Shown: one piece after another, positions 16,990-26,151 of the stretch | Layout of the letters: the number at the start of each line of letters is the position of its first letter | How positions within the stretch are numbered: the stretch's first letter is position 1 | From: Chitinophagales bacterium | GTDB lineage: Bacteria; Bacteroidota; Bacteroidia; Chitinophagales; JADIYW01 | DNA: 64,000 nt | Reading direction: 5' to 3' | Assembly: GCA_023957215.1 (NCBI GenBank) | Contig: JAMLHH010000008.1 | Coordinates: 31,886 to 95,885, forward strand | Notes under the pieces: model-generated | Databases searched by the model: none | Told to the model about the DNA's origin: nothing | Seen by the model: the letters and a program-made list of their open reading frames with translations, nothing else | Translations under genes and position numbers: made by a program

Positions 16990-18252
16990 TTATTCTTTTA
17001 GTGGTAATGTTATAAAAAATGTTGTTCCATGTCCAAGTTTACTTTTAAGAGAAATAGAGCCTCTATGCAATTTTAGCATATTTCTCACATAAAACAAACC
17101 TATTCCAAAACCTTTTATATCGTGACGGTCTCCACTACTGACCCGATAAAATTTATTGAAGATTTGCTCACTATCCTCAGTAGAAATACCTTTCCCGTTA
17201 TCTTGTATTGCGATTTGTATTTGATGTCCTTTGTTTTTTGTACTAATCATGATTTCGGGTGTTTTGTCGCAATATTTGATAGCATTGTCAAGTAAGTTAA
17301 ACAAAATATTGGTTATGTGTACTTTGTCACCATTAATTATGGAATCTACGGCTTCCAATTGTGTGGAAATTTTACCTCCGATTTCATGTATTCTGACAAA
17401 TACATTTTTTACATTCTGAATAATTACGTCGTGAATATCGAAGGCCTCAATCGTCAGTTTTATATTTTTTGAATCAATCTGAGCAGTCCTTAAAATCAGC
17501 TCCACTTGACTTTTAAGACGATTATTCTCCTCATTGATGATACTTGCATAATGATTGATTTTTTGTGGAAATTCTGAAATATTCTCTCTCATCAATACTT
17601 CTGATGCCATACCGATGGATGCAATCGGTGTCTTAAATTCATGGGTCATGTTATTGATAAAATCGTTTTTGATGGTTTCTATTTTTTTCTGATTGAGAAT
17701 AGTCAAGATGGAAAAACCGAAAAAGAATAAGATAATCACCAATATGACTGATGACAAAGCAATAATGTTCCAATCATCTCTCAAATAGGGCTTTTTATTA
17801 GGGAAGAATATTCCGATATAAAAATTATCTTTTGTCGGCTGGCGAAGGCTGATTTGCTCTATCTTCTGAATATCCAATTTGGGAATAAATTTGCCAAAGA
17901 GTAAAGAATCGGTGTTGCAATCATATAAAGCATACTCAAAAGGATCTTGTAAATCTTGATTTCTAAACTCTGTTATCAGATATTCTTCTAAGTGCTTGAC
18001 TGTCACCTTATCCGAAAAATCTAAGGTGTAATAGTTGGCACCTGTTCTATTGAGCTCATCTAATCCGATTGGAGTTTTTGAATTTGCAATTAATTTGTTG
18101 GCAACGGAATTTAGTGCAACATGTACTCTATGATTAAATTGGTCATCTTTTAAATTCAGCGACTTTTTTATCCAAAATAACTGCAATGCAATGATACAAA
18201 TTACTGATAATACAGCTAAAACAACCAAAGTTCTCAGGGCGGCTCTATTCAT
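16990..18252 (-). CDS. Two-transmembrane sensor histidine kinase
   Basis: 420 aa. Membrane segments lie at ~8-27 and ~163-185, enclosing a ~135-residue periplasmic sensor region with no recognised domain. The HisKA box is NDFINNMTHEFKTPIAS with phospho-acceptor His204. The ATPase domain has LFNLLDNAIKYCDKTPEI (N box), IQDNGKGIS (G1), FNKFYRVSSGDRHDIKGFGIGLFYV (F/G2) and the final GTTFFITLPL. There is no HAMP domain. It is first in the operon with the OmpR-family regulator 2 nt downstream. The signal sensed is unknown. Confidence 0.95.
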   Translation of the reverse strand: MNRAALRTLVVLAVLSVICIIALQLFWIKKSLNLKDDQFNHRVHVALNSVANKLIANSKTPIGLDELNRTGANYYTLDFSDKVTVKHLEEYLITEFRNQDLQDPFEYALYDCNTDSLLFGKFIPKLDIQKIEQISLRQPTKDNFYIGIFFPNKKPYLRDDWNIIALSSVILVIILFFFGFSILTILNQKKIETIKNDFINNMTHEFKTPIASIGMASEVLMRENISEFPQKINHYASIINEENNRLKSQVELILRTAQIDSKNIKLTIEAFDIHDVIIQNVKNVFVRIHEIGGKISTQLEAVDSIINGDKVHITNILFNLLDNAIKYCDKTPEIMISTKNKGHQIQIAIQDNGKGISTEDSEQIFNKFYRVSSGDRHDIKGFGIGLFYVRNMLKLHRGSISLKSKLGHGTTFFITLPLKE

Positions 18253-18294
18253 TTTTTAAGAACTTGGTGTATAAAATGGTTTGAAGAGTACAAA

Positions 18295-18705
18295 TTACAT
18301 CTTTTCAAAATTTGTCCTGAGGAATCTAAATGCCAAAGTGACAAAAATAAACATGATGAAGAATAAAACATTCAGACTGACTATATTCTCAAAATAAGGT
18401 ATCTCTTCTATGGGATGTTTAAAGACCTCTCTCGGGAAAAAGACACTTATTTCATAGAAAATAAAAAACAAAACTGCCACGGATACATAATAAATAGGAA
18501 TATTCGCATTTGTAAATCCTCCTATTGTCAAGGCTATCACACCAAACGAAAATAGCAATGCCTGAAAAATTGCCCAACTCGTTTCCGAATCATATTTAAA
18601 AATAAAACTGAGTCCAATCGCAACAATATTGAGCACTAAAAAAAATACAGCGACTGACAATAAGCTGAATTTACCTTTATATAAGGGTTGAATTTTATTT
18701 TCCAT
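18295..18705 (-). CDS. Small multi-spanning membrane protein of unknown function
   Basis: 136 aa. I do not recognise the family. It has four probable membrane segments (about residues 15-34, 44-62, 69-88 and 108-127) and a basic C-terminus (RFLRTNFEKM). It lies 42 bp upstream of the kinase gene on the same strand, so it may share the kinase/regulator transcript, and it is divergent from mazG across 37 bp. It could be an accessory sensor for the kinase, but nothing in the sequence proves this. Confidence 0.7.
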   Translation of the reverse strand: MENKIQPLYKGKFSLLSVAVFFLVLNIVAIGLSFIFKYDSETSWAIFQALLFSFGVIALTIGGFTNANIPIYYVSVAVLFFIFYEISVFFPREVFKHPIEEIPYFENIVSLNVLFFIMFIFVTLAFRFLRTNFEKM

Positions 18706-18729
18706 ACTACTAAAGTACTACTTTTGAAT

Positions 18730-18737
18730 TAAATTTG
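18730..18737 (+). promoter_or_regulatory. Bacteroidota -7 box (TAAATTTG) abutting the mazG start
   Basis: TAAATTTG ends 5 nt before the mazG ATG. With a start site a few bases downstream of the -7 box, the mRNA would begin at or next to the ATG, which implies a leaderless message for the mazG-galT-galK operon. Confidence 0.45.
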
Positions 18738-18742
18738 CCAAT

Positions 18743-19525
18743 ATGGATGAAAGATTAAAAGCTTTTGAAAGATTGCTGAATATAATGGATGATTTGAGAG
18801 AAAAATGTCCGTGGGACAAAAAACAGACCATCAATTCTTTAAGTCCATTGACGATAGAAGAAACTTATGAGTTATGCGATGCCATTATAGAAAAAAATGA
18901 CAAAGCTATTCAGGAGGAGCTGGGTGACTTGATGTTGCATTTGGTTTTTTATAGTAAGATTGCTTCCGAAGAAAATAAATTTGATATCACGGACGTTTTA
19001 AATACGGTCTGTGAAAAATTAATTTTCAGACATCCACATATTTACGGTGATGTAAAAGTTGAAACAGATGAGGAAGTCAAACAAAATTGGGAAAAACTAA
19101 AGCTGAAAAAAGGGAAAAAATCTATTTTGGAAGGTGTGCCTTCAAGTTTGCCATCCGTCGTGAAAGCACAGCGAGTACAAAGTAAAGCAAGCGCCGTCGG
19201 TTTTGATTGGGAAAATGCACAACAGGCTTTTCCAAAGATGAGGGAGGAAATGGACGAACTACAAGAGGCAATAGGAGAAAACGATTTTTCACATATAGAA
19301 GAAGAAGCCGGAGATTTATTGTTTGCGGTCATCAATTATACCCGTCATTTGGGTGTAGATGCAGAAAGAGCTTTAGAGCTGACGAATAAAAAGTTTATCA
19401 AACGATTTCAGAAAATGGAAGAATATGCTCGTACTGCAAATAAAAATATCGCAGATGTAGGTTTTGAGCAACAAGAAGCTTGGTATCAGGCTGCGCGAAA
19501 AGAATTAAAACAAAAAAATGATTAA
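18743..19525 (+). CDS. mazG: Nucleoside triphosphate pyrophosphohydrolase MazG
   Basis: 260 aa, the two-domain MazG form. Both halves carry the EExxE...D metal-binding pattern: CPWDKKQTINSLSPLTIEETYEL with EELGDLMLHLVFY in the first, and EMDELQEAIGEND with IEEEAGDLLFAVINY in the second. It hydrolyses NTPs to NMP and pyrophosphate, cleaning the nucleotide pool and lowering (p)ppGpp signalling in some bacteria. Its TAA stop overlaps the galT ATG by one base (TAATG), so translation is probably coupled. The -7 box is so close that the message may lack a leader. Confidence 0.95.
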   Translation: MDERLKAFERLLNIMDDLREKCPWDKKQTINSLSPLTIEETYELCDAIIEKNDKAIQEELGDLMLHLVFYSKIASEENKFDITDVLNTVCEKLIFRHPHIYGDVKVETDEEVKQNWEKLKLKKGKKSILEGVPSSLPSVVKAQRVQSKASAVGFDWENAQQAFPKMREEMDELQEAIGENDFSHIEEEAGDLLFAVINYTRHLGVDAERALELTNKKFIKRFQKMEEYARTANKNIADVGFEQQEAWYQAARKELKQKND

Positions 19526-20508
19526 TGGCCGAACTCCGATGGAATCCACTGTTGGGAACTTGGACTATCGTAGCTGCCAAAAGACAGCAACGTCCTAATC
19601 TGAAAGAAGACTATTGTCCGTTTTGCCCCAAAGACAATCCGGCATTGCCTAAAAATTATGAAGTGTTTATGTATCCCAATGATTTTCCTGCCTTGTCTGA
19701 CGGCTACAATGGAAGTCTTGGTATTATAGAAGATGGTTTTTATCAGAAAGCAAGCGCCAAAGGAAATTGTGAAGTCATTTTATATTCATCTGACCATCAT
19801 TTGCAATTGCACCAGCTTTCAGATACACATATTGAAAAACTCATGCAGCTATGGAAAGAAAGATTTAGCTTTTACAAACAAAAAAAACTGATACAATACG
19901 TATTTGAATTTGAAAATCGCGGCAAAGAGGTGGGTGTTACCATGTATCATCCACATGGTCAATTGTATGCTTTTCCATACGTTCCACAAAAAATAGAACA
20001 AGAACTTTCACAGTCTGAAAAGTATTTTCAAGAAAAAGGTACTCACCTTTTTGATGAGATGATAAAAGCAGAAAAATCAGACGGCAGACGTATCATATTT
20101 GAGACAGCAAATTTTATTGTTTTTTTACCCTATTTTACAGATTATCCTTATGGAATTTTTATAGTCAGTAAAATTCCTATTCTTTTTATTGATGAATTAA
20201 ACACTTCTCAACTTGCGGAGTTAGGGAAAGTGATACGTGATGTCTGTGGAATGTTTGACAATTTGTATGGTCAAACTTTTCCGTACATGATGTGTATGCA
20301 TCAGGGTGTGATAAACAATGTAAAATGGGCAGACCAGAAAGATTTTTATCGTTTTCATATAGAATATTATCCACCTTTAAGAGCTAAAGGAGTTGTCAAA
20401 TACTACGCTTCAGCAGAGACAGGAGCTTGGGCAGCCACAAATCCCAGATTAGTGGAAGAAACAGCATTAGAATTAAAAACAGCATTAGAAAAATATAGGT
20501 CAAAGTGA
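19525..20508 (+). CDS. galT: Galactose-1-phosphate uridylyltransferase
   Basis: 327 aa. A HIT-superfamily enzyme of the Leloir pathway that exchanges UMP between UDP-glucose and galactose 1-phosphate. The N-terminal ELRWNPLLGTWTIVAAKRQQRP is diagnostic, CPFCPKDN is a Zn-site CxxC pattern, and the catalytic motif is HPHGQLYAFPYVP, the second His being the uridylylated nucleophile. Its start overlaps the mazG stop by one base and its TGA overlaps the galK GTG by four, so all three are translationally linked. No galM or galE is adjacent. Confidence 0.95.
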   Translation: MAELRWNPLLGTWTIVAAKRQQRPNLKEDYCPFCPKDNPALPKNYEVFMYPNDFPALSDGYNGSLGIIEDGFYQKASAKGNCEVILYSSDHHLQLHQLSDTHIEKLMQLWKERFSFYKQKKLIQYVFEFENRGKEVGVTMYHPHGQLYAFPYVPQKIEQELSQSEKYFQEKGTHLFDEMIKAEKSDGRRIIFETANFIVFLPYFTDYPYGIFIVSKIPILFIDELNTSQLAELGKVIRDVCGMFDNLYGQTFPYMMCMHQGVINNVKWADQKDFYRFHIEYYPPLRAKGVVKYYASAETGAWAATNPRLVEETALELKTALEKYRSK

Positions 20509-21653
20509 TACAAGTAGAAGATATAATAGTAGAGTACCAAAAGAAATTCGGAGAAATAAGCAAATGTGAAAAATACTTTTCACCCGGAAGAGTCAATATC
20601 ATTGGAGACCATATCGACTACAACGGTGGCTATGTTTTGCCTTTTGCCTTGAATATAGGTATTACGGCTGTTTTTGCCCCTGACGATAATCAAGAGTTAA
20701 GTATATATAATCTTGATTTCAATGAAGTTTTTACAGTCGAATTTAATCAATTAGAAAAAACGGAGATTGACGTAAATTGGCATCAATATGTTTTGTGTAG
20801 TCTGCAACAAATAAAAAGAAATAATTTTAAATTGCGTAGTGGCAAGATTGTTTTACAAAGCGATTTGCCCATTGGTGCAGGACTATCCTCTTCAGCGGCA
20901 TTTATCTGTCTATTGTTGTTCATAATGGCATCTGATTATTACAATACTAACAGATTGCAATTAGCTTTAGATGCACAAAAAGTAGAGACGGAAGGAATTG
21001 GTGTGAAATGTGGTATCATGGATCAATATGTCATTTCTATGGCTCAAAAGAATCATGCTATCTTGATAGATTGCCAAGAATTAAAGCATGAGCAAATTCC
21101 TATTGACTTAGGAAAATACCAGTTTGTTATTGTCGATTCAAATTTTCCGAGAAATCTTTCCGATTCCCAATATAATGAAAGGAGAAAGGAATGTGGATCA
21201 GCTTTAGCGGCAGTTAAAGAATTTGATCCGGCAGAAAAATTGGTAGATGTACATCAAATTTCAATAGGATACATAGAAGACGATACTTTATATGCACGTG
21301 CAAAACATGTCATTACGGAGCAACAGAGAGTTTTGGCTGCTGCCGATGCACTCAATCTGAATAAGATAGAATATCTTGGAAAACTGATGAACATCTCCCA
21401 TATTTCATTGGACGAAGATTTTGAAGTTTCTAATCATGCCCTCAATTGTATTCATCATTATGCGCATCATTTCAGACAATGCATCGGTTCGCGGATGACA
21501 GGAGCCGGTTTCGGAGGTTGTGTTATCGCTTTAGTAGAAAAAGATGCCATTTCCCGGTTTGTTACCTATATCGGGAAAAAATATCGTGAAGATCAAGATA
21601 GAGATGCCGGCTTTTATCTCGTGCAACCTTCGGATGGGATTAGGATGATGTAA
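20505..21653 (+). CDS. galK: Galactokinase
   Basis: 382 aa GHMP kinase that phosphorylates galactose at C1. The galactokinase signature RVNIIGDHIDYNGGYVLP is at the N-terminus (the usual consensus has GEHTDYN; here GDHIDYN keeps the key residues). The ATP loop LPIGAGLSSSAAF, GVKCGIMDQYVISM and the C-terminal SRMTGAGFGGCVIALV are all present. The start is GTG at 20505, inside the GTGA overlap with the galT stop. It converges with the esterase gene, leaving 7 bp. Confidence 0.95.
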   Translation: MIQVEDIIVEYQKKFGEISKCEKYFSPGRVNIIGDHIDYNGGYVLPFALNIGITAVFAPDDNQELSIYNLDFNEVFTVEFNQLEKTEIDVNWHQYVLCSLQQIKRNNFKLRSGKIVLQSDLPIGAGLSSSAAFICLLLFIMASDYYNTNRLQLALDAQKVETEGIGVKCGIMDQYVISMAQKNHAILIDCQELKHEQIPIDLGKYQFVIVDSNFPRNLSDSQYNERRKECGSALAAVKEFDPAEKLVDVHQISIGYIEDDTLYARAKHVITEQQRVLAAADALNLNKIEYLGKLMNISHISLDEDFEVSNHALNCIHHYAHHFRQCIGSRMTGAGFGGCVIALVEKDAISRFVTYIGKKYREDQDRDAGFYLVQPSDGIRMM

Positions 21654-21660
21654 GCATTTG

Positions 21661-22950
21661 TTACTCAAACACCGCCACACTTACTCCTTCAGATTTGGAT
21701 TTCCAATTGTAAACCGGTAGCTTTCTACCATTGAATTCAAACATAATAGTAGCAGGGGTTTCTGTTTGAAAATACTGATCTGCTCCATTAAGAAACGGGA
21801 TCAATTCCAGAAGTGGCAAAGAGGTGAAATCAGATTGCCTGTTTTTATTATCATCAAACAGAAACAAAGCTATTGTTGTATTGCCAATTCCTGCATATTT
21901 ATTTGTAGCATAATTATAGTCATCAACTGTCAATTGGTCTCTACCTGCAAGAACGGATTGACTGGCACCAAAGAAAATAACTACACTTTGCCCATCATCA
22001 CTTGGAATTGCAGAAATTAAATTAGACACTAATCCTTCTGTCGGGAAAGTACGTAAATACACCAATTTATCACTTCGCACAAATGGTTCCCTATAATAAT
22101 GAACTTTTCGAGCTCTTGAACTATTCGTATTATACACTACAAACTCATAATAAGTAGCCGGTTTAGCCTGAAACTCTCCCCATTCACCTTTTTTGTTCGT
22201 CTGAAAAGTAGCAACAGGTTTTTCTTGTAGTCTGAAACCGGTTTGTGAATTTATCTCATAAATCTCCACTATTGTACCGGCACGATAAATATTTTCTCCA
22301 AAACTTGCTGCTACACCCGACAAGACAATATTGTCTTCGGGCAATACTTCTACACTTTTAGCAACTTGCTTATTATTAAAAAAACTATACATTGCATCAA
22401 ATGTTTCCACACAAGTTGCCACTTCATAATGATCTTTGTGTTCTAGTTTTAGGTTTTCCGCACCTCTAATATTTCCACCGCCCGTAACTACTTTATCATG
22501 CATTGAAAAAATATTTAAGGTAGGTATTTCTCCTGAAGGTCCACCCGGTCGATCCTGTATAAAACCGGCTAAAGTTACTAAATGTTCAACCTTAGCTGCT
22601 CGTAAAGGATTTGTACAAAATTCATATACAATAGATGAACCAAGTGAATGTCCCACAAGATTCACTTTAGGAGCTTTTGTTTTTTTCAACACCTCATCGA
22701 TCAACTTATTTAAGTCATTTTTAGGGTCGTTCAAAACATCCATAGAATTATAATCATAAGCATATAACTCATCCAAAGAATATCCATTACTCGTAAATCG
22801 CTTCACTTGTTTTTCATAGGTGTCACCAGAAGCCATCAAGCCATGTACAAATACAATAGGTATATTTCCATCATATTCATTGATGTATTTCTCACTCTTT
22901 TTACAAGCCCAAAGTAAAACGATTGAGAAAGTTATAATAAGTCTTTTCAT
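21661..22950 (-). CDS. Lipoprotein alpha/beta-hydrolase (lipase/esterase)
   Basis: 429 aa from the second Met. A lipobox (VLLWAC) puts the lipidated Cys at residue 16, so it is an envelope lipoprotein. The hydrolase core has PIVFVHGLMASGDTY (oxyanion region) and the nucleophile elbow GHSLG, with Ser102. About residues 225-285 look like a separate beta-rich domain (GTIVEIYEINSQTGFRLQEKPVATF), as in secreted lipases related to the actinomycete/PHB-type esterases. The substrate is unknown. An in-frame ATG two codons upstream (22956) is an alternative start. It converges with galK. Confidence 0.82.
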   Translation of the reverse strand: MKRLIITFSIVLLWACKKSEKYINEYDGNIPIVFVHGLMASGDTYEKQVKRFTSNGYSLDELYAYDYNSMDVLNDPKNDLNKLIDEVLKKTKAPKVNLVGHSLGSSIVYEFCTNPLRAAKVEHLVTLAGFIQDRPGGPSGEIPTLNIFSMHDKVVTGGGNIRGAENLKLEHKDHYEVATCVETFDAMYSFFNNKQVAKSVEVLPEDNIVLSGVAASFGENIYRAGTIVEIYEINSQTGFRLQEKPVATFQTNKKGEWGEFQAKPATYYEFVVYNTNSSRARKVHYYREPFVRSDKLVYLRTFPTEGLVSNLISAIPSDDGQSVVIFFGASQSVLAGRDQLTVDDYNYATNKYAGIGNTTIALFLFDDNKNRQSDFTSLPLLELIPFLNGADQYFQTETPATIMFEFNGRKLPVYNWKSKSEGVSVAVFE

Positions 22951-23157
22951 ATCCATACAATTGTTATTAAAGTTAAGTAAAAAACTCTAAAGTTAAAATG
23001 CATTAACATATTCATTCTTAGAGTTTCTTGGAAACAATCTGATAAAATTTAAGAAACACATTCGCAGTGAGTTGTTTCATTTCACTTTCGTAGGGTAAAT
23101 TTTTATTTTCCCCTAAAAAAATCTATTTTAAACCTGTTATTTTGATTCATAATATAG

Positions 23158-25260
23158 ATGTCTCACATTTTGGATACACCCATAGACTATTTGAAAGGAG
23201 TAGGTCCTGAAAAAGCGGCTATTCTAAAACGTGAAGTTAATATTTATACATATAGAGATTTATTGGATTACTATCCTTATCGTTATGTGGATCGTTCTAA
23301 ATTTACCCAAGTAAAAGATTTGACAGATGCCAATGTATATGTACAGTTAAAAGGGAAATTTATACGGTTAGAGGAGCAAGGTCAGGCTCGCACAAGACGT
23401 CTGGTCGGCTGGTTTCAGGATGAAACAGGTATCGTGGAAGTAGTCTGGTTTAGAGCTATCAAATGGATAAAAGACTTTATCAAACTTCAACAAGTCTATG
23501 TTATTTTTGAAAAACCTACTATTTTCAATGGCAAATTTAACTTTGCCCATCCCGATATAGAAACGATAGAATCTTATACAGAAAGTGGCAAACAAGGCTA
23601 TCAGGCACTGTACAATACAACAGAAAAAATGAAGGCAAGAAAGTTGGACTCTAAAGCCATCGGTAGATGGGTCATCCAGCTTTTACAGACGATAAAAAGT
23701 ACAGATATTCCTGAAATACTACCCAATGATATATTGGAAAAGTATCGTTTAGTCCATCGATATACTGCGATGGTGAATATCCACCAACCTCCGACCATCC
23801 ATGCGCAGGAAGATGCTACCCGAAGATTAAAGTTTGAGGAACTTTTTTTACTCCAATTGCAATTAGTCAGATTGAGACTGTTGAGAAAAAGAAGTGTGGG
23901 AAGAGTCTTTGAAGAAGTCGGAGCGTATTTTAATGATTTTTACCATCATCACCTTCCTTTCCGGCTAACAGAGGCACAAAAAAGAGTACTCAAAGAAATA
24001 CGGAAAGATACCATTTCAGGCTATCAAATGAATAGACTTTTGCAAGGAGATGTCGGTAGTGGAAAAACAATTGTTGCGCTTTTAGCGATGTTGATGAGTG
24101 TGGGGAATCAGCAACAAGCAGCATTGATGGCACCTACCGAAATTTTAGCACAACAGCATTTTGCTGGTATTTCCGAATTAGTACAGCCATTGGGTTTAAA
24201 GGTGGAAATACTGACAGGTTCCGTAAAGGGTAAAAAAAGAAAGCAACTTTTGACGGCATTGGAAGCTGGTGAAATAGATATTCTTATCGGTACACATGCA
24301 TTGATAGAACCGACTGTTGTCTTCAAAAGTTTAGGTCTGGTCGTCATCGACGAGCAACACCGTTTCGGTGTGGAACAACGAGCAAAATTGAGGGATAAAG
24401 GAAGTATTCCTCCTCACATTTTGGTAATGACGGCTACGCCTATTCCCCGGTCACTTGCCATGATTTTTTACGGCGATCTGGATTACTCTGTAATAGATGA
24501 ATTACCACCGGGAAGAAAACCGATTACGACCGTTCATCGTACTCATGCGCAAAGACTTTCTGTCTATGGTTTTTTAAAAGAGGAGATAGCGAAAGGTCGT
24601 CAAATATATGTTGTCTATCCATTAATAGAGGAGTCAGAAAAAATAGATTTAGCATCACTCATGGAAGGCTATGAAAGTATATTGCAATCGTTTCCAAGAC
24701 CACAATATCATATCAGCGTGGTACACGGGAAAATGAAACCCGATATCAAAGAGACCGAAATGCAACAGTTTGTCAAAGGAAATACACATATTATGGTGGC
24801 GACAACAGTCATAGAAGTAGGGGTCAATGTACCTAATGCATCAGTGATGTTGATAGAGAATGCAGAAAGATTTGGCTTGTCACAGTTACATCAATTAAGA
24901 GGTCGTGTCGGTCGGGGAGCTGAACAATCTTACTGTATTCTAATGACGGGAGATAAATTATCGAATGATAGTAAAATCCGTATCAAAACGATGTGTGAAA
25001 CCCAAGACGGATTTAAAATTTCGGAGGTAGATTTAGATTTGAGAGGACCGGGTGATATTGAAGGTACACAACAAAGTGGTGATATCCAGTTAAAATTATC
25101 CAAACTGCCTGATGACAAAATCATCTTGGAGGAAGCCCGAAAATCTGCCACTTTTATACTTGAAAATGATCCGGATTTAAAACAAGTACAACATAGTGCA
25201 CTCAAATATTTTATAGACCACCAAGCTAAATTGAGAGGAAATTGGAGTCAGGTTTTGTGA
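23158..25260 (+). CDS. recG: ATP-dependent DNA helicase RecG
   Basis: 700 aa, full length. An N-terminal wedge/OB domain (PIDYLKGVGPEKAAIL, RYVDRSKF) is followed by superfamily 2 helicase motifs: Walker A LQGDVGSGKT, motif II VVIDEQHRFG, motif III MTATPIPRS, and the RecG-specific VVHGKMKPDIKE and QLRGRVGRGAEQSYC. It remodels stalled forks and branched DNA (fork regression, Holliday junctions). It is divergent from the esterase gene across about 200 bp and appears monocistronic. No terminator is evident in the 171-bp gap before rplU. Confidence 0.97.
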   Translation: MSHILDTPIDYLKGVGPEKAAILKREVNIYTYRDLLDYYPYRYVDRSKFTQVKDLTDANVYVQLKGKFIRLEEQGQARTRRLVGWFQDETGIVEVVWFRAIKWIKDFIKLQQVYVIFEKPTIFNGKFNFAHPDIETIESYTESGKQGYQALYNTTEKMKARKLDSKAIGRWVIQLLQTIKSTDIPEILPNDILEKYRLVHRYTAMVNIHQPPTIHAQEDATRRLKFEELFLLQLQLVRLRLLRKRSVGRVFEEVGAYFNDFYHHHLPFRLTEAQKRVLKEIRKDTISGYQMNRLLQGDVGSGKTIVALLAMLMSVGNQQQAALMAPTEILAQQHFAGISELVQPLGLKVEILTGSVKGKKRKQLLTALEAGEIDILIGTHALIEPTVVFKSLGLVVIDEQHRFGVEQRAKLRDKGSIPPHILVMTATPIPRSLAMIFYGDLDYSVIDELPPGRKPITTVHRTHAQRLSVYGFLKEEIAKGRQIYVVYPLIEESEKIDLASLMEGYESILQSFPRPQYHISVVHGKMKPDIKETEMQQFVKGNTHIMVATTVIEVGVNVPNASVMLIENAERFGLSQLHQLRGRVGRGAEQSYCILMTGDKLSNDSKIRIKTMCETQDGFKISEVDLDLRGPGDIEGTQQSGDIQLKLSKLPDDKIILEEARKSATFILENDPDLKQVQHSALKYFIDHQAKLRGNWSQVL

Positions 25261-25400
25261 TAAATTTTTACTTTGAAAAGGCAAGGGAAATCAATCATTT
25301 TTCCAATAAATCAGTATTCTATCAAATGAGTTTTGTACATTTAACATAGCTTTCATATAATAAAGTGTTCAAAGCATTAAAAAAATAGGAATTAATATAT

Positions 25401-25408
25401 TATCTTTG
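25401..25408 (+). promoter_or_regulatory. Bacteroidota -7 box (TATCTTTG) for rplU-rpmA
   Basis: TATCTTTG matches TAnnTTTG, 23 nt before the rplU ATG. It is the same octamer as at 1529 and 45972. Confidence 0.6.
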
Positions 25409-25431
25409 CCCCACCAAATTAATTTAGAAGA

Positions 25432-25740
25432 ATGTACGCAATCGTTGAAATTAACGGACAACAATTTAAAGTAACTGAAAATCAAGAGATTTTTGTTCAT
25501 AGATTGGAAGGAAATGAAGGAGAACAAGTTACTTTTGAAAATGTATTGTTATTAGATAATAATGGTTCAGTGCAAGTAGGTACACCGGTTGTAGAAGGTG
25601 CTAAAGTATCTGCTAAGATAGTTGAACATGCAAAAGGTGATAAAGTAATCGTTTTCAAGAAAAAACGTCGTAAAGGTTATAAAGTAAAGAATGGCTTCCG
25701 CCAATCTTTTACTAAACTTAAAATTGAAGGAATAGCTTAA
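25432..25740 (+). CDS. rplU: 50S ribosomal protein L21
   Basis: 102 aa. The family start [20 protein letters not shown] and the C-terminal [22 protein letters not shown] identify L21, which binds 23S rRNA and helps assemble the large subunit. It is in the usual pair with rpmA (L27), 12 nt downstream. The pair has its own -7 box at 25401 and a strong terminator after rpmA. Confidence 0.98.
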   Translation: MYAIVEINGQQFKVTENQEIFVHRLEGNEGEQVTFENVLLLDNNGSVQVGTPVVEGAKVSAKIVEHAKGDKVIVFKKKRRKGYKVKNGFRQSFTKLKIEGIA

Positions 25741-25752
25741 AAATTTAAAGAT

Positions 25753-26007
25753 ATGGCTCACAAGAAAGGTGTAGGTAGTTCAAAGAACGGTAGAGACTCA
25801 GAAAGTAAACGCTTAGGTGTTAAAATTTTTGGTGGTCAAAAAGTAATTCCGGGAAATATTATTGTACGTCAAAGAGGTACGAAATTTCATCCTGGTACTA
25901 ATGTTGGAATCGGAAGAGATCATACACTTTTTGCTTTGACAGATGGTGTAGTTGCTTTCTCCAAAGGATTAAAAGACAGAACATTTGTTTCCATTATTTC
26001 GGAATAA
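25753..26007 (+). CDS. rpmA: 50S ribosomal protein L27
   Basis: 84 aa. It starts [20 protein letters not shown] and contains [22 protein letters not shown], both diagnostic of L27. The N-terminal arm reaches the peptidyl-transferase centre. It has the plain short start (no cleavable Firmicutes-type extension). It is second in the rplU-rpmA operon and is followed by a terminator 23 nt after the stop. Confidence 0.98.
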   Translation: MAHKKGVGSSKNGRDSESKRLGVKIFGGQKVIPGNIIVRQRGTKFHPGTNVGIGRDHTLFALTDGVVAFSKGLKDRTFVSIISE

Positions 26008-26030
26008 ATATTTTATTGTTTACATAAGAA

Positions 26031-26059
26031 AAGCCATCTGCCAGCAGATGGCTTTTTTG
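26031..26059 (+). terminator. Rho-independent terminator after rpmA
   Basis: A perfect 11-bp stem AAGCCATCTGC / GCAGATGGCTT has a 2-nt centre (26042-26043) and is followed by a T-run. It is the strongest terminator in this part of the window. Confidence 0.9.
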
Positions 26060-26151
26060 TTTATTTACAAGTGTCTTCGCTCATCTTTTGAAGATTTGCT
26101 GATTTCACTTTTATAATTAATCTTTATTCGTGAGATTTGATACAAAAGTCG

